Source of the DNA: JAVBRA01 sp031548435
GTDB taxonomy: Bacteria > Bacteroidota > Bacteroidia > Bacteroidales > Rikenellaceae
Reading direction: 5' to 3'
Assembly (NCBI GenBank): GCA_031548435.1
Contig: JAVBRA010000016.1
Coordinates: forward strand, 1-55,427
DNA length: 55,427 bases
Part shown: positions 15,315 through 24,221 of the stretch, one piece after another
Position numbering within the stretch: position 1 is the first letter of the stretch
Layout: every line of letters starts with the position of its first letter
Translations under genes and position numbers: made by a program
Notes under the pieces: generated by a model
Databases searched by the model: none
Told to the model about the DNA's origin: nothing
The model's input: the letters and a program-made list of their open reading frames with translations, nothing else

Positions 15315-18300
15315 ATGAGTTCCAAGTTCAAAGAGTACAAAGGCCTCGACCTGTCGGGCATCAACAAGGAGGTGCTGGAAAAGTGGGAGCGCGAACAGAC
15401 GTTCGACAAAAGCATCACCGGGCGCAAGGGATGCCCCTCGTTCGTTTTCTATGAAGGGCCGCCCTCGGCCAACGGGCAGCCGGGCATCCACCACGTGATG
15501 GCCCGTACCATCAAAGACATCTTCTGCCGCTACAAGACGCAACAGGGCTACCTGGTGCACCGCAAAGCCGGATGGGACACCCACGGGCTGCCGGTGGAAC
15601 TGGGCGTGGAGAAAAAACTGGGCATCACCAAAGAGGACATCGGCACCAAGATATCGATCGAGGAATACAACCGCACCTGCCGCAAGGAGGTGATGACCTA
15701 CACCTCGCAATGGGAAGAACTGACCCGCCGGATGGGCTACTGGGTGAACATGGATGACCCGTACATCACCTACGACAACCGCTACATCGAATCGGTATGG
15801 TGGCTGCTGAACGAACTGTTTAACAAGGGACTGCTGTACAAAGGCTATACCATCCAACCCTACTCCCCGGCCGCCGGAACGGGACTGAGCAACCACGAAC
15901 TCAACCAGCCGGGATGCTACCGCGACGTGAAAGACACCACCTGCGTGGCGCAGTTCGAAGTGATCCGCGACGCTCGATCGGAGAACCTGTTCGACGGCGT
16001 GGACGGGAGCCTCTATTTTCTGGCCTGGACAACGACCCCGTGGACGCTGCCCTCGAACACGGCGCTGGCCGTGGGCCCGAACATCCGTTATGTGAAGGTG
16101 CGCAGTTACAATCCCTACACCCACCAGATGGTGACGGTGATTTTGGCCAAAGAACTGATGTACAATCTCTTCAACAAAAAGAACGAGGAGCTGGCCATCG
16201 ACGACTACGACCACAAGGACGGCAAGCGCATCCCGTTCAAGGTGATCGGCGAATATGCCGGGACGGAGCTTGTGGGCGCGAACTACAAACAGCTGATTCC
16301 GTGGGTGAAGCCCGACGGCGACGCCTTCCGGGTGATCGCGGGCGAGTTTGTGACCACCGAAGACGGCACCGGCATCGTGCACATCGCCCCGACGTTCGGC
16401 GCCGACGACGACCGGGTGGCCAAACAATCGGGCATCGCGCCGCTGACCATGGTCGACAAGGCGGGCAAACAGCAGCCGATGGTCGACCGCACCGGGAAAT
16501 TCTTCCGCATCGAAGACCTCGACCCGGCCTATGCGGCCAAATTCGTGGATGCGGGCATGTACGGCGAATACGCGGGCCGCTACGTAAAGAACGCTTACGA
16601 CGATTCGCTCTCGGACGAAGACACGACCCTCGACATCGATATATGCATGCTGTTGAAAGTGAATAATAAAGCTTTCAAGATCGAGAAGCATGTCCACAAC
16701 TACCCCCACTGCTGGCGCACGGACAAGCCGGTGCTCTACTACCCGCTCGACTCGTGGTTCATCAAGACCACGGCGTGCAAGGAGCGGATGATCGCCCTGA
16801 ACGAGACCATCAACTGGAAGCCGGCCTCGACCGGTTCGGGCCGCTTCGGCAAATGGCTCGAAAACCTGGTGGACTGGAACCTGTCGCGCTCGCGCTACTG
16901 GGGCACGCCGCTGCCGGTGTGGATGAGCGAGGACAAGAGCGAGATCAAATGCATCGGGTCGGTGGCCGAACTCAAGTCCGAGATCGAAAAGTCGGTGGCT
17001 GCCGGATTCATGTCCGAAAACATGCTGGCACACTATAAGAACGGCGATTTCACGAAAGAGAACTACGATTCGTTCGACCTGCACCGCCCATACGTAGACA
17101 CAATCATATTGGTATCCCCCAAGGGACAGAAGATGTTTCGGGAGACCGACCTGATCGACGTGTGGTTCGACTCGGGCGCCATGCCCTACGCCCAGGTGCA
17201 CTACCCGTTCGAGATGAGCGGCAAGGCGTTCTCGGAGGTTTTCCCGGCCGACTACATCGCCGAAGGGGTCGACCAGACGCGCGGGTGGTTCTTTACGCTC
17301 CATGCCATTGCGTCGATGCTGTTCGACTCAGTGGCCTTCAAGAACATCATTTCCAATGGCCTGGTGCTCGACAAGAACGGCAACAAGATGAGCAAGCGGC
17401 TGGGCAACGCCGTCGATCCGTTCGAGCAGATCGAGAAATTCGGGTCGGACGCCGTGCGATGGTACATGATCTCGAACTCGCAGCCGTGGGACAACCTCAA
17501 GTTCGATATCGACGGGGTGGACGAGGTGCGCCGCAAATTCTTCGGCACGCTGTACAATACGTACAGCTTCTTCGCCCTCTATGCCAACGTGGACGGCTTC
17601 ACCGGTAAGGAGAAGGAAGTGCCGGTGGCCGGGCGGCCCGAGATCGACCGCTGGATCATCTCGCTTCTCAACACGCTGGTGAAGGAAGTGACCGAACGGC
17701 TCGAAGATTACGATCCGACCCCGGCCGCGCGCATGATCCAGGATTTTGTGAACGAGAACCTGTCGAACTGGTACGTGCGCCTGAACCGCAAGCGTTTCTG
17801 GGGCGGGGCGATGGACGCCGACAAACTGTCGGCCTACCAGACGCTCTACACCTGCCTCGAAACGGTGTCGATGCTGGCGGCCCCGTTCGCGCCGTTCATC
17901 TCGGAGCGGATCTTCTGCGACCTGAACCAACTCAGCGGCCGGCATGCCGACGGATCGGTGCATCTGGCCAAATTCCCGGTTTGCGACCGTTCGCTGATCG
18001 ACTCGCAGTTGGAAGAGACGATGGCCATGGCCCAGCGCGTGTCGTCGATGGTGCTGGCCCTGCGCCGCAAGGTGAACATCAAGGTGCGGCAGCCGTTGTC
18101 GCGGATCATGATCCCGCTGCTCGACGCCTCGGTCAAAGAGAAGATCGAAGCCGTGCGGCAACTGATCCTGAACGAGGTGAACATCAAAACGATCGAATAC
18201 ATCGACGACACCGAAGGCATCCTGGTCAAGAAGATCAAGCCCAACTTCAAAACCCTGGGGCCGAAGTACCCCAAGCAGATGAAGCAGATATCGGCATTGG

Positions 18301-18749
18301 TGGCCGGCTTCTCGCAGGCCGACATCAACCGGCTCGAACGCGAAGAGAGATGGGAACTGGCCGTCGACGGGCAAACATTGCCGGCAACGATCGACGATTT
18401 CGAGATCACTTCGGAAGACATGCCCGGATGGCTCATCGCCGCCGAAGGCAAGCTGACGGTAGCGCTCGACATCACGGTCGACGAGCAGTTGCGCCGCGAA
18501 GGAGTGGCCCGCGAGCTGATCAACCGCATCCAGAACATGCGCAAGGATTCGGGCTTCGAGGTGACGGACAAGATCCGGGTGGCCATCGTGCGCAGCGACC
18601 TGGTGAACGGGGCCGTCGAAGCGTTCGGCGACTATATCGCCTCGCAGACGCTGGCGGTGGAGGTCGCGGCAGTCGATCAACCGGCCCCCGGAAGCGCGAC
18701 GGTGGAGATCGATGAGGCGGAAGTAACGATCGCCGTTGCGAAAGTGTAA
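15315..18749 (+). CDS. ileS: Isoleucyl-tRNA synthetase, IleRS2 type with altered HIGH motif
   Basis: The protein has 1144 residues, the size of the eukaryote-like IleRS2 group rather than the roughly 930 residues of classical bacterial IleRS1. It charges tRNA-Ile and has an editing (CP1) insert in the middle. The ATP-loop motif reads KMSKR at about residues 691-695, typical of IleRS2. The HIGH position (residues 57-60, in GQPGIHHVMARTIKD) reads GIHH: the first and third residues of HIGH are swapped. IleRS2 enzymes are known to resist mupirocin, and the swapped motif has been linked to stronger resistance. The C-terminal anticodon-binding domain is present. The start was chosen at 15315 behind the -7 element; no nearby alternative improves the N-terminus. 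Confidence 0.97.
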   Translation: MSSKFKEYKGLDLSGINKEVLEKWEREQTFDKSITGRKGCPSFVFYEGPPSANGQPGIHHVMARTIKDIFCRYKTQQGYLVHRKAGWDTHGLPVELGVEKKLGITKEDIGTKISIEEYNRTCRKEVMTYTSQWEELTRRMGYWVNMDDPYITYDNRYIESVWWLLNELFNKGLLYKGYTIQPYSPAAGTGLSNHELNQPGCYRDVKDTTCVAQFEVIRDARSENLFDGVDGSLYFLAWTTTPWTLPSNTALAVGPNIRYVKVRSYNPYTHQMVTVILAKELMYNLFNKKNEELAIDDYDHKDGKRIPFKVIGEYAGTELVGANYKQLIPWVKPDGDAFRVIAGEFVTTEDGTGIVHIAPTFGADDDRVAKQSGIAPLTMVDKAGKQQPMVDRTGKFFRIEDLDPAYAAKFVDAGMYGEYAGRYVKNAYDDSLSDEDTTLDIDICMLLKVNNKAFKIEKHVHNYPHCWRTDKPVLYYPLDSWFIKTTACKERMIALNETINWKPASTGSGRFGKWLENLVDWNLSRSRYWGTPLPVWMSEDKSEIKCIGSVAELKSEIEKSVAAGFMSENMLAHYKNGDFTKENYDSFDLHRPYVDTIILVSPKGQKMFRETDLIDVWFDSGAMPYAQVHYPFEMSGKAFSEVFPADYIAEGVDQTRGWFFTLHAIASMLFDSVAFKNIISNGLVLDKNGNKMSKRLGNAVDPFEQIEKFGSDAVRWYMISNSQPWDNLKFDIDGVDEVRRKFFGTLYNTYSFFALYANVDGFTGKEKEVPVAGRPEIDRWIISLLNTLVKEVTERLEDYDPTPAARMIQDFVNENLSNWYVRLNRKRFWGGAMDADKLSAYQTLYTCLETVSMLAAPFAPFISERIFCDLNQLSGRHADGSVHLAKFPVCDRSLIDSQLEETMAMAQRVSSMVLALRRKVNIKVRQPLSRIMIPLLDASVKEKIEAVRQLILNEVNIKTIEYIDDTEGILVKKIKPNFKTLGPKYPKQMKQISALVAGFSQADINRLEREERWELAVDGQTLPATIDDFEITSEDMPGWLIAAEGKLTVALDITVDEQLRREGVARELINRIQNMRKDSGFEVTDKIRVAIVRSDLVNGAVEAFGDYIASQTLAVEVAAVDQPAPGSATVEIDEAEVTIAVAKV

Positions 18750-18850
18750 TTTTTCCGTCCGATTTGCATTTTCGAAAAAAAGTGCTTATTTTTAAAAAAG
18801 ATTTAGACGACGGAGCATTCCCTGTCGCCAATGATTGAGAGGAGGAATTT

Positions 18851-19237
18851 ATGGCATCCAATGCAGAAAAAACAAGATATTCCGATGAGGAATTGGCCGA
18901 ATTCAAAGCGGTGATCCTCGAAAAGCTGGAAAAAGCGAAGGCCGACTATGAACAGTTCCGTGCCTCGATAACCTATGCCGAAAGCAACGGCACGGACGAC
19001 ACCTCGCCTACATTCAAAGTGCTGGAGGAGGGGGCGGCCACGCTGTCGAAAGAAGAATCGGGACGTTTGGCGCAACGCCAGCTTAAATTCATCCAGCACC
19101 TCGAAGCGGCATTGATCCGGATCGAGAACAAGACCTACGGCATTTGCCGCGAAACGGGCAAACTGATCCCCAAAGAGCGATTGATGATCGTGCCCCATGC
19201 CACGCTGTGCATCGAGGTGAAGGAAGATAAAAAATAG
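18851..19237 (+). CDS. TraR/DksA-family protein
   Basis: The protein has 128 residues: an N-terminal helical coiled-coil (about 10-95) followed by a short zinc-finger-like end (TYGICRETGKLIPKERL…PHATLCIE). DksA-like proteins enter the RNA polymerase secondary channel and modulate transcription with ppGpp. The usual four zinc cysteines are reduced to two here (Cys in GICRET and in ATLCIE), so zinc binding is doubtful. Unusually for this window, a strong Shine-Dalgarno-like AGGAGG sits 6 nt before the ATG. It follows ileS by 101 bp, an order common in Bacteroidetes. Confidence 0.88.
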   Translation: MASNAEKTRYSDEELAEFKAVILEKLEKAKADYEQFRASITYAESNGTDDTSPTFKVLEEGAATLSKEESGRLAQRQLKFIQHLEAALIRIENKTYGICRETGKLIPKERLMIVPHATLCIEVKEDKK

Positions 19238-19353
19238 GACATCCGCCCCGGAAAGCCGTTTGTTGCGGCATCGCATGCAACCCGGACGCCTTCCGAGGGT
19301 AAAACACGAACAATAAAGGGGTTCCGGCTACCGGGATCCCGTTTTTGCAATCA

Positions 19354-19836
19354 ATGGGAGCATCTGTCACCATCTACACCGACGGCGCGGCCAAGGGCAA
19401 TCCGGGGCCGGGGGGCTATGGCGCGGTGTTGCTCTCGGGCCCCCACCGCAAAGAGCTTTCTGCCGGATACGAACTGACCACCAACAACCGCATGGAACTG
19501 ATGGCCGTCATCGCGGGGCTCGAAGCCCTCAACGTAGCCGGATGCAACGTGACGATCTACTCCGACTCGAAATACGTCGTCGACTCCGTTTCCAAGAACT
19601 GGGTGCTGGGATGGGAGCGCACGGGCTTCAAAAACAGGAAAAACCCCGACCTGTGGCGGCGCTATCTGACCGTGGCCCGCAGGCACCGCGTAACGTTCGT
19701 CTGGATCAAAGGGCACGCCGGCACGCCCGAAAACGAACGCTGCGACTTTCTGGCCGTATCTGCCGCCGAAAAATCCCCCCGGCTCCGGGACGAAGGCTAT
19801 TTGGCATCGGCCAGGGAAGAGGGCATCGGACTGTAA
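19354..19836 (+). CDS. rnhA: Ribonuclease HI
   Basis: The protein has 160 residues and is a bacterial RNase H1, which cuts the RNA strand of RNA-DNA hybrids. The catalytic acidic residues are visible: Asp in YTDGAAKGNPG, Glu in NNRMEL, Asp in YSDSKYV, and the last Asp in NERCD, with the active-site loop His in KGHAGTPEN. The ATG at 19354 was preferred over a TTG three codons upstream because it starts directly at the first beta strand. A hairpin follows the stop. Confidence 0.95.
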   Translation: MGASVTIYTDGAAKGNPGPGGYGAVLLSGPHRKELSAGYELTTNNRMELMAVIAGLEALNVAGCNVTIYSDSKYVVDSVSKNWVLGWERTGFKNRKNPDLWRRYLTVARRHRVTFVWIKGHAGTPENERCDFLAVSAAEKSPRLRDEGYLASAREEGIGL

Positions 19837-19838
19837 AA

Positions 19839-19867
19839 CAGGGCCTTACCTCGATGGTAAGGCCCTG
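19839..19867 (+). terminator. Hairpin after rnhA
   Basis: A perfect 12-bp stem (CAGGGCCTTACC/GGTAAGGCCCTG) with loop TCGAT, 3 bp after the rnhA stop. No T-run follows, so it may be a weak or factor-assisted terminator; it also lies just past the end of the convergent HAD gene. Confidence 0.6.
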
Positions 19868-19895
19868 TGCCTTTGCGGGCGGAAACGGAACCGGA

Positions 19896-20885
19896 TCACT
19901 TATCGAACACCGTTAAAAAATCGTTTTTCATGTCGACCACGACCCACCCCCGCTGCGAAGCCTCGTCAAGGGCTTTGTCGAGTTTTCCGATCGGGGAGTT
20001 CCGGTCGTACGCATACTCCCGCACCGAATCGGTGTGGTGCAACAGCAGTTCAAGGTTTGGATAGGTGTTGGTCGCCGTCCACCGGAGCATCTCCAGGTCG
20101 CCGTCGGAATTACCGAAAGCCAGCACCGGCTTGCGCCCGATGATATTGAAGATCGCCTCGGGCTTTCCCGGGCCGTCGTCCATCAGCCACACGTCGGGCT
20201 TCAGCGTGACGGTGCTGTCGGCGAAAACCGCCTGGAACATCGTGCCGATCACCTGTTCCGGGGGAATGCCATAGGCCCGCTGGCTGAAATTGCGGATGAA
20301 CATAGCCGAACCTCCGGATACGATATAAGTCTTGAAGTCGTTGTCGCGCAGGTAGCCGAGCAATTCAACCATCGGCCCGTAGGTCAGTTCCTGGTAACGG
20401 AGATTGAAGCGGGCATGCCGGGCCGTATCGAGCCACGCAGCCGACATCCGGTCGAACTCGTCGGGCGACACGGCCGTGTGGGAGATGGCGAAAGCTTCCA
20501 GAATCCCTTTTTCACCGGTTTTCAGGAAAGCGGCCTTGTCTCCTTCTGCCAGGGCTTTGATCTCGGGACGATTTTGGAGGGAGTGGTCGGCGGCGGCTAT
20601 TTTGGCCGTGGCGGCAACTGAATAGGCCATTTCGAAATAGAGCGGCTGTTCGCACCACAGCGTGCCGTCGTTGTCGAACACGGCAATGCGGTCGGACGCC
20701 GGGATGAACTTCGGGCCTCCTTCAGTGGTGACGGCCGTCACGTAATCGATGATCGTCTGCCTGGAAGCGGTCTGGGTCCATGTGGAAAGGGGATCCGGCG
20801 AGGATCCCGTCCGGGAGTCACTGCCGGATTGCTTGCAGGAAGAGACCGCAAGCAATGCGGTGAAAATGAAGAGATAGCGTCTCAT
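19896..20885 (-). CDS. HAD-superfamily phosphatase lipoprotein
   Basis: The protein has 329 residues with a lipoprotein signal (MRRYLFIFTALLAVSSC, Cys17), so it works outside the cytoplasm. HAD motifs are in order: motif I VFDNDGT (nucleophile Asp, DxDGT), motif II YIVSGGS, a downstream Lys region, and motif IV AFGNSDGDLEM. The large cap insert between motifs I and II resembles phosphoserine-phosphatase-like HAD enzymes. It is a phosphomonoesterase by family; the substrate is unknown. A -7-like element ends only 5 bp before the start codon, so the mRNA may be leaderless or nearly so. Confidence 0.88.
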   Translation of the reverse strand: MRRYLFIFTALLAVSSCKQSGSDSRTGSSPDPLSTWTQTASRQTIIDYVTAVTTEGGPKFIPASDRIAVFDNDGTLWCEQPLYFEMAYSVAATAKIAAADHSLQNRPEIKALAEGDKAAFLKTGEKGILEAFAISHTAVSPDEFDRMSAAWLDTARHARFNLRYQELTYGPMVELLGYLRDNDFKTYIVSGGSAMFIRNFSQRAYGIPPEQVIGTMFQAVFADSTVTLKPDVWLMDDGPGKPEAIFNIIGRKPVLAFGNSDGDLEMLRWTATNTYPNLELLLHHTDSVREYAYDRNSPIGKLDKALDEASQRGWVVVDMKNDFLTVFDK

Positions 20886-20890
20886 GGCAT

Positions 20891-20898
20891 CAAATTTA
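20891..20898 (-). promoter_or_regulatory. Candidate -7 element of the HAD gene
   Basis: On the minus strand TAAATTTG fits TAnnTTTG and ends 5 bp before the ATG. If real, transcription would begin at or next to the start codon. No -33 box is seen. Confidence 0.35.
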
Positions 20899-21076
20899 CA
20901 CTGACGGGACTGCCTGTCAGCGGTTGTTTTTCGTTGAAATGGCGATTGTCTTGCGGTCGGCGCCGGATTCCCGTGATCTTCGGGCGTTTCGGCTGGAATC
21001 GACCTCCTGCTGTCGGTTTTTCCGCAAATTACGTGCCGTGCACATGGCGATTATCCCGGGTATCGCGGATAAGGAA

Positions 21077-21109
21077 AGCCTCCGCCGCGGCATATTCCGG
21101 GCGGAGGCT
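21077..21109 (-). terminator. Hairpin after the 21142 gene
   Basis: A 10-bp stem (AGCCTCCGCC/GGCGGAGGCT) with a 13-nt loop lies downstream of the minus-strand gene ending at 21142. It lacks a T-run, so it is a weak terminator candidate. The rest of the 20886-21141 gap shows nothing convincing. Confidence 0.45.
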
Positions 21110-21141
21110 GGATCATAACCTGTTTACAGCAGGAAAGCACA

Positions 21142-22323
21142 TCAGAACATAAAGGTCATCCCCACCTGGATGTTCTTGTTTTGTAAAATGTTGTATTCAT
21201 TGTTTTGCGACAGGTTCTGCATCCCGCGCGATTGCGACACCTCCAGCAACACCCCGCTGATCTGGATGCCGAGTCCATACACCAGGCTGTAATTAAACCG
21301 GTTGGAGTAATCCCATCCGGTGTCGGAATACAGATTCTTCGTGGTTACGGTGCCGCCACCGGCTGTTTCTTCCAGTTGGGAGTAAAGCCCGATGTCGGCA
21401 GAGACCCCGAACCTGGCGTAGCATCCGATGGTTTTGTTGAAGTCAAGCCGGTATATCGCCTGCACGGGAATAGTCAACACCGCCTCTTTGAACGACACCG
21501 AGGCATCGGCTGTCTGGCCGTCGTAGAAGTAATAGCCTCCGAAAACTCCCATGCTGACGCCCAGTCCAAAATATTTCGGAATGAAATACCGGTCGAAACG
21601 AAGCCCGATCTGCACCCCGTCGATCTGGGCGGCACCCCACGGATTGCTCTTCTCCCTGATGCCGGAAGCAACGTCTTCGATGTCGTAACTGCGCGACACG
21701 TAGCTGATCTCGAGGCCGTTCTTGACGTGCGGGTTTTTTACGCCGAGGACCCCTGCGACATCATTAATCTCCTTCTTCTGCCGCTCTATGTCATTTGTAA
21801 TTTTCTTTTTGAATTTCTCCGGATTGGCCGCAAGGAAGGAGGCGGCTTCCTGGATGCTTAGATACATTATCTGTATGTATCTCTGATTCGACGACACATC
21901 CAAATAAGCCTTATTATCTTTTATCGTTCCCCCGGTCGTTGCATCTACCAAAGAACATATTACAGAGTATAAAGAAATATTGGGCTTGAGAATGTCGATA
22001 ATACACAGATACTGAGCTCCCAGAATCTTTCCCAATTCGATCTGGTAACTTTGGTCATAAATAAGGTTGGTGTTGATTCCGACCATATTTGTTACTACGA
22101 TATTTATATGTTCCGGATTGATCACAGTATATTTCTGATTCTCGGCCAGCATACTGTTCACCTCTTTCTTGGCAGATAATCTGATCTGATCGGTCAAGCT
22201 GCCCGAATTGTCGACAATTACCACAGCGATAGTTTTCTTCCGGTCCGCCGTGTTGGACTGGGCCATTGCAAAGTTGACGGATGACGCCAACAGGATCAGC
22301 ATTGCTACGATTGTGTTTTTCAT
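21142..22323 (-). CDS. Exported protein with CsgG/LpoB-like N-domain and outer-membrane beta-barrel
   Basis: The protein has 393 residues. A signal peptide (MKNTIVAMLILLASSVNFAMAQ) is followed by an alpha/beta domain (about 28-165) resembling the CsgG/LpoB fold: IAVVIVDNSGSL start, YTVINPEHIN, QIELGKILGAQYLCIIDILK and SLVDATTGGTI. A helical linker (about 165-195) leads to beta strands with alternating aromatic residues, ending in IQVGMTFMF, whose terminal Phe is typical of outer-membrane barrels. The fusion of a CsgG-like domain to a barrel is what I infer from these patterns. It is the last gene of a three-gene minus-strand cluster. The function is unknown; an envelope pore, secretion or sensing role is possible. 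Confidence 0.7.
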   Translation of the reverse strand: MKNTIVAMLILLASSVNFAMAQSNTADRKKTIAVVIVDNSGSLTDQIRLSAKKEVNSMLAENQKYTVINPEHINIVVTNMVGINTNLIYDQSYQIELGKILGAQYLCIIDILKPNISLYSVICSLVDATTGGTIKDNKAYLDVSSNQRYIQIMYLSIQEAASFLAANPEKFKKKITNDIERQKKEINDVAGVLGVKNPHVKNGLEISYVSRSYDIEDVASGIREKSNPWGAAQIDGVQIGLRFDRYFIPKYFGLGVSMGVFGGYYFYDGQTADASVSFKEAVLTIPVQAIYRLDFNKTIGCYARFGVSADIGLYSQLEETAGGGTVTTKNLYSDTGWDYSNRFNYSLVYGLGIQISGVLLEVSQSRGMQNLSQNNEYNILQNKNIQVGMTFMF

Positions 22324-22407
22324 GATTTTGAGTATTGGTTGGTTTATGATTTTTGGTTTTTAATGACCGGCGCGCCAACGGGACGCCGGTCGGGCGATGC
22401 GGGGATT

Positions 22408-23346
22408 TTACTGCTCGAAATAGCCGGTCCCGTGCGCCTCCATCATCTCGAAGTGGTAATCCAGCAACTTCCGCATTATGGACTCCATTGCCTCGATATT
22501 GTTGGTGTCACGCCTGATCTCGACCATGGCCCGTTCGACATACAGTTCCTGCTCGATTCTCTTTTCCTCCGATATGAACTCGGCGATCACCAGCAAGAAC
22601 GTCTGCACCTGGTCCGCATAACGGGATCGAAGCAGAACCGGATCGCGCAAATATTGGAGTGCGATGTCGAACTCTCCCGCGGCAAACCAGTTATTGGCAT
22701 ATTGCAATGCATCCCCAGCCAAGAGGTCGGCATGCGCCGTGTAAAGTTCCGACGCTTTCACGAGCATATTGCCGTAGTACGAGACGTTTTCCGGAACCGA
22801 CATCAGGTAGGCAACCGCCCGGTCGTAATTGTCCATGGATGCCATGGCCGAGGCCGTCGCAAAGATTCTATCCCGGTTGTTCTCGTAAAACCCGACGATG
22901 CGATCATATCCCGTGTTGAGAAACCCGTCGAAACTCTCTCCGGCCGAGCGGATATTGGCTATAACGTTGTTCACGGCCGAATAGCGGTCGGTGCCTATGC
23001 CGGTGAAATTGCGGCTGTGCGAATAAAACAGGCTCCCGTCGGAAGCATTGCGGAGCGAAAGGTGGAGGTTGGCCTCAACCATTACAGCCCCGTTTACAAC
23101 GCTCTCCCTTTCGACAACAAGCGAAGGAATAAGGGCCACCGTGGCATCGTCGGCGCCTATGCCCCACCGGGTAACGATGTCGGACATCGCATTGCGGAGC
23201 TGTTGCCGCTGGACGTAATCCTGTCCGGGTTGTTGCTGCACGACTATCCCGATGCGGATGTCGTAGTTGGGGGATTGAACCGGGTTGCCCATACATGCTA
23301 TTGCAGACAGGGCGAGGACGATCGATGTGAACAGTTTTCTTTTCAT
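22408..23346 (-). CDS. Secreted protein of unknown function with helical C-terminal half
   Basis: The protein has 312 residues. The N-terminus (MKRKLFTSIVLALSAIACMG) is an export signal, possibly with a lipobox at Cys18. Residues about 30-120 form an alpha/beta region with DNAMSDIVTRWG-like content and NLHLSLRNASDGSLFYS, which resembles LpoB/CsgG-type domains. The rest is strongly helical and looks TPR-like (YDRAVAYLMSVPENV, WFAAGEFDIALQYL). It sits 84 bp upstream of the CsgG-like/barrel gene and 49 bp after the SPFH gene, so the three probably form an operon. I do not recognise a named family. Confidence 0.65.
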   Translation of the reverse strand: MKRKLFTSIVLALSAIACMGNPVQSPNYDIRIGIVVQQQPGQDYVQRQQLRNAMSDIVTRWGIGADDATVALIPSLVVERESVVNGAVMVEANLHLSLRNASDGSLFYSHSRNFTGIGTDRYSAVNNVIANIRSAGESFDGFLNTGYDRIVGFYENNRDRIFATASAMASMDNYDRAVAYLMSVPENVSYYGNMLVKASELYTAHADLLAGDALQYANNWFAAGEFDIALQYLRDPVLLRSRYADQVQTFLLVIAEFISEEKRIEQELYVERAMVEIRRDTNNIEAMESIMRKLLDYHFEMMEAHGTGYFEQ

Positions 23347-23395
23347 GGTCTTAATGTTTTAGTGTGAGTTATTGGTTATTGAAATGACGGTGCGG

Positions 23396-24175
23396 TCAGT
23401 CGACAGTTCCGATGCGGAATACGCCGCCGGGATTGAGTAACAACGCTTCGGCCTTCCTGTGCTCGATGAACTCGGCCCGCGAAAATCCCATCGTCTGCAT
23501 GTAGGCACGGTCGGCCCGGGCCCGGGCGATTTCCGTTTCGAGCCGGGCCTGTTCGGTCTTCTTGCGCTGCATTTCGGTTTGCAGGCGCGCATTCTCTTTG
23601 GACAGGTTGTCCATCTCCTGGCGTACGGATTCCGAGGGTTCGGCCCTGCTGATGACGATGTTCTCGATGCTCGCCGGAATGCCTTTCTTGTACACGTACT
23701 CTTCCATCGCCTCCCGGAGATGATCCTTGATCTCCTCATAAACATTGCGGTTGCCGGTCAAATCGCGGAGCGGGTACGAACACAGTTTGTTCCGCACCAT
23801 TTCGCGGAACGGCTCCTGGATGTTGTTGGCATACCACTCGGGGCCGAAGTTCTTCAGCAGCCGTGAGGCTTCGTTTTCATTGACCTGCATGGTGATGAAT
23901 GCGTTGAGCGAAACCGAAGCCATGTCCATGCTGATCAGATTCTCGAAGGGCTCATGGTACTGCACTGGCAAAACATCCACGCGATACACGCGCGTCCACG
24001 GCCACTTGACACACGAGCCCGATTTCAACGGAACGGGCTGGATGCCTCCGCTGCCGAGAAATGGGTGGGTATCGAATACTAACACTGTGCCCACATCCGC
24101 AGACACGCGAAAGATTAATGCGGAAAGGACAACCGATGCCGACAGGACGGCGAGGATTACGATAATGCGTCTCAT
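23396..24175 (-). CDS. SPFH/band 7 (prohibitin-like) membrane protein
   Basis: The protein has 259 residues with one N-terminal membrane helix (about 4-26), a band-7 domain (about 28-190: VGTVLVFDTHPFLG, a mid-domain conserved helix, GIPASIENIVISRAEPS) and an Arg/Glu/Ala-rich coiled coil (about 190-240). SPFH proteins form ring-shaped scaffolds in membranes and often regulate proteases or organise microdomains. It is the first gene of the cluster with the two secreted proteins. A possible -7 element at 24367-24374 would give a leader of about 185 nt. The pairing of an SPFH scaffold with CsgG-like exported proteins is unusual. Confidence 0.85.
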   Translation of the reverse strand: MRRIIVILAVLSASVVLSALIFRVSADVGTVLVFDTHPFLGSGGIQPVPLKSGSCVKWPWTRVYRVDVLPVQYHEPFENLISMDMASVSLNAFITMQVNENEASRLLKNFGPEWYANNIQEPFREMVRNKLCSYPLRDLTGNRNVYEEIKDHLREAMEEYVYKKGIPASIENIVISRAEPSESVRQEMDNLSKENARLQTEMQRKKTEQARLETEIARARADRAYMQTMGFSRAEFIEHRKAEALLLNPGGVFRIGTVD

Positions 24176-24191
24176 AATTTTCAGATTTTGT

Positions 24192-24221
24192 TTTGTTGTT
24201 CGGATTTTTCATTAACTTTGC
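24192..24221 (+). promoter_or_regulatory. Plus-strand promoter inside the SPFH leader
   Basis: TAACTTTGC at 24213-24221 is a strong -7 match, with TTTG at 24192-24195 (17-bp spacer) or at 24187-24190 (22-bp spacer). No plus-strand gene follows. A transcript from here would contain GGTTCCC/GGGAATCC and CACGG/CCGTG pairings and reach a T-run at about 24311-24318, so a small RNA of about 90 nt is possible. Confidence 0.4.

Noticed and set aside
15150..17303. Long minus-strand frame antisense to ileS
   Set aside because: Antisense shadow of a confirmed synthetase.
20908..21118. Short plus-strand frames between the HAD and barrel genes
   Set aside because: No start signal, no family-like sequence, and they overlap a hairpin; they look like noise.
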